Positions 58,944-64,000 of a stretch of DNA of 64,000 nt are shown here, one piece after another. The notes under the pieces were generated by a model that did no database searches, was not told where the DNA came from, and saw only the letters and a list, made by a program, of their open reading frames with translations. Positions within the stretch are counted from its first letter, which is position 1, and every line of letters begins with the position of its first letter. The position numbers and the translations under genes are program-made. This DNA is from Vibrio metoecus (lineage in GTDB: Bacteria > Pseudomonadota > Gammaproteobacteria > Enterobacterales > Vibrionaceae): contig NZ_JJMN01000046.1 in NCBI RefSeq assembly GCF_000696385.1, positions 310,001-374,000 on the forward strand, written 5' to 3'.

Positions 58944-59075
58944 TACTTATCCCCAAACAACTTGGCGTTGCAGGTAGGCGGCAAATGAGTTCATCCCCAT
59001 GAGCATAGACAAACTATGTGATTGGGGTGAACGAGCGAAGCCAACACCGCTGCAGCTTCAAGTAGGAAGGGGATA
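58944..59075. repeat. ERIC element (intergenic repeat unit)
   Basis: The segment follows the ERIC consensus along its length: one end CTTATCCCCAAACAACTTG, then GTTGCAGGTAGGCGGCAA, the central ATCCCC and ATTGGGGTGA-CGAGCGAAG arms, CCAAC-CGCTGCAGCTTCAAG and a closing GTAGGAAGGGGATA. It is near full length (about 130 bases) and can fold into one long hairpin. ERIC copies are known in V. cholerae. This one overlaps the last codons of the MAPEG gene. Confidence 0.82.
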
Positions 59076-59459
59076 GAAGAACTTGCTATAAGGCAATGCC
59101 CATAGGTTTAACACCATCAGCACTGCTAAGCAGCCAAAAGTGAGCTGCATACCGAGCACACGATTAGGAATGGTGGCTTTAAACATCGAATCAGCGTGTA
59201 ACACCCGCCCGACCATAAAGGCCACGCCGAGTACGTGAATCCACCACACATTAACTCCATTCATTTCAGCTAAACCGAGTAGGATTAGGAAAATGGGAAT
59301 GTATTCCGTCGCATTACTCTGCGCACTGCGCGCCCGGACTAAGGCATCCACACCACCATCGGCAAACAGCACCTGATGTTTACGCCGCTGACGAATCACC
59401 TGTACGGCTAAATAAATCAACCAGCCGCACAGCACGACGGCATATCCTGTTGTGACCAT
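59058..59459 (-). CDS. MAPEG-family membrane protein
   Basis: A 133-residue four-helix membrane protein of the MAPEG family (relatives of microsomal glutathione transferase; close to E. coli YecN). Landmarks: VRARSAQSNATEYIPIFLILLGLAEMN near residue 42, with the family's R-x3-N-x2-E, and HVLGVAFMVGRVLHADSMF near 75. The last codons (YPLPT-stop) are encoded by the ERIC repeat, so the natural 3' end has been replaced. Bacterial function is unknown; a glutathione-dependent activity is possible. Confidence 0.87.
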   Translation of the reverse strand: MVTTGYAVVLCGWLIYLAVQVIRQRRKHQVLFADGGVDALVRARSAQSNATEYIPIFLILLGLAEMNGVNVWWIHVLGVAFMVGRVLHADSMFKATIPNRVLGMQLTFGCLAVLMVLNLWALPYSKFFYPLPT

Positions 59460-59516
59460 AATCTATCCTTATTCCTTATTGGCTTGACGTGATGAGTGTA
59501 AGTGCAAATCAGAGAA

Positions 59517-59541
59517 AAACAAAAGCGCCGCAATGCGGCGC
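59517..59541 (-). terminator. tsiV2 terminator
   Basis: GCGCCGC (59525-59531) pairs with GCGGCGC (59535-59541) around AAT; A-rich sequence on the left supplies the U-tract for the minus strand. Confidence 0.88.
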
Positions 59542-59561
59542 CGAGCGTAAGTAGTTCTGAG

Positions 59562-60291
59562 CTATTCTTCTTTCAGCTCTTGCTGATATTTACGATGCTC
59601 AAATTGATCATTAACTCGCTGTAATAGACAATAGTCGACATTGTGGTGAAGACCTTTAACCAGCTCAATAAAGCGTTGCTTTTCATCAAATGAGCCAAAA
59701 AATAGCGATCTCCTAAATCTCGGGTCTCTCACCGATTCTGTATTCAAAATCACCATCTTCTCCTTGATTGGATCAAAAACAATCAATTGGTCAGCAAAGT
59801 AAACATTCTCATGATCCACTGTCGGACGAAAATTGGTCAAACCAAAGGCCAGCAGGGCAAAACCGCCCGCACCGACAAACGCTAACGGGCCAACGACGGC
59901 TAAGGCCAGCAAACAGACCGCAATCCCCACCCAAGCAAAACCGCGTACAAAAGTGTAGGCCGTCATCCGGGATCACTTCTTGGTCGGTATAATGCACACC
60001 CGCTTGCGTTAAACTATAGCAATAGCGGTGGTCGGGCATAAAAAGGTATCTCACCGCAGCCATGCCCGCAGCGCCAAAGCTGATAAAGCCCCAAAACTCT
60101 GTACTGTTAAAAGCAATATCCCCGAACACAAGAAATAGTGAGGGAAGCAAAAAACCAACACCGATCGCGGTAAGCCAACGTGATAAATAACTCTCATTCA
60201 TATCACCTGTCGTACACTCCCACTGATACAAAACCTCACTATTGTGTAATTGTTCCTTTAACCGCTCTAACTCATCTTTATCAATTAACAT
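59562..60291 (-). CDS. tsiV2: TsiV2, immunity protein against VasX (frameshifted)
   Basis: Protects the producer from its own type VI effector VasX. About 242 residues with four hydrophobic segments in two pairs (AIGVGFLLPSLFLVFGDIAF; FWGFISFGAAGMAAV; FAWVGIAVCLLALAVVGPLAFV; ALLAFGL), as expected for a guard of the inner membrane. The frame breaks at about 59968: one extra G in GACGGCC; without it the protein reads QEVIPDD-AYTFVRGFAW and the 730-base span becomes 729. It starts one base after vasX's stop. If the frameshift were real the cell would have lost this immunity. Confidence 0.85.
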
Positions 60292-63200
60292 TTAACCCTT
60301 TCCTACAACGAGATTTCTTGTGGCAATATCATTCGCCTCTGCAGATTGTAAATCCAATTCTCCGACGCGAGTTCCGCGGGCGAAAAATTTGAGACTCTGT
60401 TCCTTGACCCAATGCTGTGGTAGTGAAACGCAAACTCCAACGGTATCCTTCTCACTGCCACCCAGTGTAATGCGATACACTGGCTGATTATCTTCAATAC
60501 TCCATTTTCCCTGTTGTTCATTGATGAGTATTGGTGTTACCGCCTCCCTTTGCCGTTGATAATATGCCGGCGGCGCTGGCAAACGGGTGATTTGTAAGCC
60601 TATCGTCTGCCCTTTAAGATAATCGGGTAACGTGAGTTCTAACTGCCATTGTAAAGAACCTGAATCCATCCATTGTGCTGCTTTACGTTGCGTAACTTGA
60701 CTCAATCGAAGACTCGGACGATGGAGAAGGCGCTCTAACTCGGTCAATTCTTGGCCCACCGACCAATGAGCACTCTCTTTCCCCCACATCGATTTTGATA
60801 ACCAGATTTCTAACTCTGAGCGTTTAAACACATTGGTCAAAATCACCCCGATCAAATAGACAATACCAATCACAGCAAAACTGGCGAGCATCCAACCAGC
60901 ATTGATGGCTGCGATTGTTGATGTACCAATAAACATGCTCTTACACAATCTCACAAGCTGAAAAGCAAAGATCAAAGTTTGCGCTCCCGTTGCCCCAGCT
61001 TTTAACAAATAACCGAAGCGTTCAAGATCGGTTTTACTGCTGTCCTTAAACTTGCCCCAGCTTTCCCATGCCTCTAACCCGCTGGCAATCATGCCAACGG
61101 TAGCCACTAAGGCGATCGATTTAGCAAAGGTCTTGAGGGCATCTTGCATTGTCATGCCCGCGGTATCCTTTAATGCGACTTTCAGAGATTCCTTCAAAAG
61201 CCCTTGATCAACAATCGTCTTCCAAGCGCGCCCAGCACTAATAGCTCCGGCGGCCACAATGGTATAGCCAGTGGCATAAATGGCTTCGCCCAACGCCGGA
61301 TTCTTCGAAGGATCCCAACTGGGGTATTGTGCGACCTTATAGCGGATATTCTCCAAAACCGCCATGGTATTCCATAGGTTCAGCGCAAACAGCAAGCCCC
61401 CTAATCCACCCAGTTTCTGACTCACCGATGCGCTACTGGTTTTGACGTTTTTCGATAGCGCGCTCAGTTTCTCATTTACCGACTGCTGAAAAGTGTTCAT
61501 CGCCGCTTGGTTTTTGAGCGTCAGCATCATCGGCAGTTCACTACTGAGTAATTGCCCTAACTTACGTTGTGCGGATTGCGCGGTCGCAATTTGATGGTTT
61601 TTCGGGCTCACATTACCGGGTTTGAGTTCCAGAGCATCATTCATCTCTTGCAAAATGGCATTCAGCTTAGTCTCAAATTGCTTAAGCTCAGCCGCATATT
61701 TGGGATTATGTTGCAACACCGCCTCTTCTCGAACTAGGCTTTCCACCAACAGTAAACGAAGGTTAGCCAGCAAACTGGGCGTCCCTCCTTTAGGCTGGTT
61801 CTGATAAGGAAACAGCAGCTCCATCACCGCTTGCCAACTCTCTTTGGCTTGATTGGCGACCGCTTTTTGCAGTGCACTAAAACTCGATTGAACGGGTTCA
61901 ATCCATTTCTTAAACCATGCTTTATCCTGAATACGTCCATCCCCCGTGAACGTATCCCAGTTAGCGATTGCAGTCGAAAACGCAACCATATCACTAGGAC
62001 TACTTGTAGAGAGAAAAGCGGTGCTAAACCCTTGGATATGGTTGTTGATGGCTTGATTTGCCTGCAGGGAAAAGCCAGTTGACGCGAGGGCCATGAGGTT
62101 TTTCGGTGAATCAAAACTGAGATCTTTTTTTAGGATCTCAAGCGATTTTTCATCATGATTGACTTGCGTAACCACCACTAAAAATTGGCTAGTTAATGCT
62201 AACAAATACGCTTGCTGAACCTCATCTTGGTTATCCATACCAAACAGAAGCGGGTCAAGGCCGAGCTGGTTGAAGGCAGACATAAACTGCGCATAGTGTT
62301 GTTTAATCTGTTCATCCAATCCTTTGAGCTCAGTGTAATGCTCCACCAAAAAGTTAATCTAAATCCGCCCAACGCACTTCATCAATAAAGCTGTTGTCTT
62401 TTTTGCGCCACTTGCGCATCTGAGCACTGGTGGGTTCAAAGCGATAGAGTGTTTTCAATTCCGCCAGTTTCTGCTCCGCTTGCTGCTGCATGAAGGCATA
62501 GTTTCCCGATGGGGCAAGCCCTTCACTGGCTAAAGCATAAGATTCGATTTCGGCCAATTTTGCCGTAGCACAATATTCAGTTATGGCTCTTTCTAGCTCT
62601 AAAATACGGATCGGATCTTGTTTTACAAAATCGGGAATTTCTTTTTCTTCAAGACGAATTCGGCCTAATGTGCGTGTCAGCTCTGCCATCTGCATTTTAT
62701 GCTGTTGCGTTTCATCACCAACCGCTTTAGCTCGCTTTGCCACTTGGGTAGTAAAAGTAACAAATAAATCTGAAACATCCGCTAAAGGGTCATTCAGCGC
62801 CACAAATAAACCGCAGTTTTGCTCCGACAAATCTTGCAAATAACCACTACTGCTCACCACCGCTTTGTCGGTAACGAATTTGAATTCCGTACCGTTCACC
62901 GCTTCTTCACTTTTCTCTACCGGTAAGGAAGGAGTACAGGTAGCTTTAAAAATATCCTGCTCAGCTGGCGTCCCGATATCCGCCACATAGTCTTCAAGAT
63001 ACTGAGCAAAATGCGCATGAGGGTGAGTACCATTGGACTCAAACTGTTTAAGGCTCACTTTACGCATCACAGCATGACGGCTGCTGGTATTGGAGCGCAT
63101 ATGCTCACACACTCGCCACGTCCATCGTTGATGCGCATAACCGATAGAGAGCGTGTGCTGGGCGGGATAGAGTAAACAGCTTTTGCTTTCACCTTTCGAA

Positions 63201-63553
63201 CCGCGCTCGTGAGTGGGTTTGCTTGCCTCATCATCAGACCAATCAATTTTGGTCAACTTGCAGCCAACCACTTCATATTCGTGCAGTGTTTTTGCTGTTT
63301 CATCATAGACATAGAGCCAGCCATCACGCAGTTGCCTTAAGGTGTAACTGCGCTGCTTGATAGAGAATTGACCTTTCCACTGTCGATCCGCTTTGGGTAA
63401 AGGGTGTAATGCTTGACCTTGATCATCATAAACATCAAAGGCGTAACGAACAGGAATTATCCCTATTAACGGCTGTTTAAAAGGACATGCACTGGCGGGA
63501 TTTTGCGCATCATTGGTCTGCCCTGTTTTCGCAGCTTGATTGGGATTACTCAT
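60292..63553 (-). CDS. vasX: VasX, pore-forming type VI secretion effector (frameshifted)
   Basis: A large antibacterial and anti-eukaryotic toxin delivered by the type VI system, which permeabilises the target inner membrane. The N-terminal region holds a MIX/VasX_N-type motif (GIIPVRYAF; LRQLRDGWLYVYDE near residue 70) and the PH-like lipid-binding domain reported for VasX; residues 690-920 carry several hydrophobic segments (LGGLLFALNLWNTMAVL; SIALVATVGMIASG; AINAGWMLASFAVIGIVYLIG). A stop appears after WADLD at 62354; deleting one T from GATTAAC gives LD-NF-LVEHYTELKG and about 1086 residues, essentially the length I recall for VasX. It overlaps vasW by four bases. Confidence 0.88.
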
Positions 63554-64000
63554 CCTTGTACCTCCTGTGATGATTGTGAATGTTGATAAGCCAGCTCTGC
63601 GGCAGCTTCAATGCGTTGCGAAGGCGTACGACTTGAAGCCTGATGCAACAAAAGATCAATCTCGGGATACTTCCCTTTTTCAAGAGCATCAACGCCTAAA
63701 AACCCCAACACATTAAAAAACAGCATTAAATCTCGCTCACTGCTAAAGCCCTGCTGGTAAGCCCATTGAGCATGACGATGAAATAGTTCAGGGTCAGACT
63801 GCCACTGCTGCGCTAAATCCGGAAACCACTGCTGCACATGCCGCTCGACCGTTTCTAAGGTATTAAGCCATGTGATGTTGCCAAGCCGTTGCCACTGCTC
63901 ATCGGTTAATTTGAATCGCACAGGAGTGTCCTGAGTCGCCGTCAGTTCTGGTCGTTGCACATATTGCCAACCTTGACGTGTCGGCAACCAAGCTCGATTG
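63550..64000 (-). CDS. vasW: VasW, DUF4123-type type VI adaptor chaperone (3' part only)
   Basis: Only the last 149 or so codons are inside the window; the frame stays open to the edge (reading NRAWLPTRQGWQYV), so the start lies beyond it. VasW loads VasX onto the VgrG spike (DUF4123/Tap family). The visible part is the helical C-terminal region (AQWAYQQGFSSERDLMLFFNVLGFLG). The order vasW-vasX-tsiV2 matches the auxiliary cluster that also carries hcp and vgrG upstream, which would lie to the right of this window. Confidence 0.82.
   Translation of the reverse strand, partial: NRAWLPTRQGWQYVQRPELTATQDTPVRFKLTDEQWQRLGNITWLNTLETVERHVQQWFPDLAQQWQSDPELFHRHAQWAYQQGFSSERDLMLFFNVLGFLGVDALEKGKYPEIDLLLHQASSRTPSQRIEAAAELAYQHSQSSQEVQG

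Overview
The window reads as a stretch of Vibrio cholerae chromosome II, or a very close relative. Several products are recognisable at whole-protein level: a VcINDY-type Na+/dicarboxylate transporter, ChiA-2 chitinase, the HutR haem receptor, CdgA, the PilZ protein PlzD, and the VasX/TsiV2 pair of a type VI secretion auxiliary cluster. This assignment rests on recognition without a database search. There is no rRNA, tRNA, integrase, insertion sequence or CRISPR array. Nearly everything looks like conserved vibrio accessory-metabolism and transport genes.

Layout. 0.1-6.2 kb: a small glycogen-binding-like protein, a SulP transporter, a YjiH-type membrane protein, and a two-gene unit ending in the diguanylate cyclase CdgA. 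6.2-9.8 kb: pstSCAB phosphate ABC transporter on the minus strand behind tandem Pho boxes. 10-11.7 kb: a chemoreceptor. 11.8-20.3 kb: a five-gene minus-strand operon under a Fur-like box, comprising an exported oligopeptidase B (ptrB), haem receptor hutR, a secreted zinc protease with a GlyGly-CTERM tail, and two DUF1566 proteins. 20.4-26.6 kb: a DEAD-box helicase, murein lipoprotein lpp, and a tight operon of a YbgA-like protein, a MerR regulator, a photolyase and an L,D-transpeptidase, headed by a TGTACA operator array. 26.8-36.9 kb: deoD, a transposase-like zinc-ribbon protein, a TPR/degenerate-GGDEF protein overlapping a TPR-GGDEF cyclase, a tricorn-like protease, a small acetyltransferase and PlzD. 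37-49.4 kb: gltS, a DUF368 undecaprenyl-phosphate transporter, a Sco/PCuAC copper-delivery operon, sstT, a PAP2 phosphatase, an HDOD protein, a Tat-exported PhoX-like phosphatase, and a periplasmic protein with its chemoreceptor. 49.4-59.5 kb: a ureohydrolase-fold protein lacking metal ligands plus an IclR regulator, ChiA-2, a YccT-like protein, VcINDY, an AEC carrier, an acyltransferase and a MAPEG protein whose 3' end lies in an ERIC repeat. 59.5-64 kb: tsiV2, vasX and the 3' part of vasW (minus strand).

Two themes stand out. First, c-di-GMP: two GGDEF proteins, a degenerate GGDEF protein, a PilZ receptor and an HDOD protein lie within one window, and the cdgA transcript appears to start with a multi-branched RNA leader. 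Second, nutrient capture by secreted hydrolases paired with uptake systems (haem, phosphate, chitin).

Data quality. At least thirteen long genes are broken by single-base length changes, mostly extra bases in short runs. In the VcINDY gene removal of exactly four bases restores the 462-residue length I recall for that protein. I treat these as probable assembly or sequencing errors and annotate the whole genes, but real inactivation in some cannot be excluded from sequence alone.
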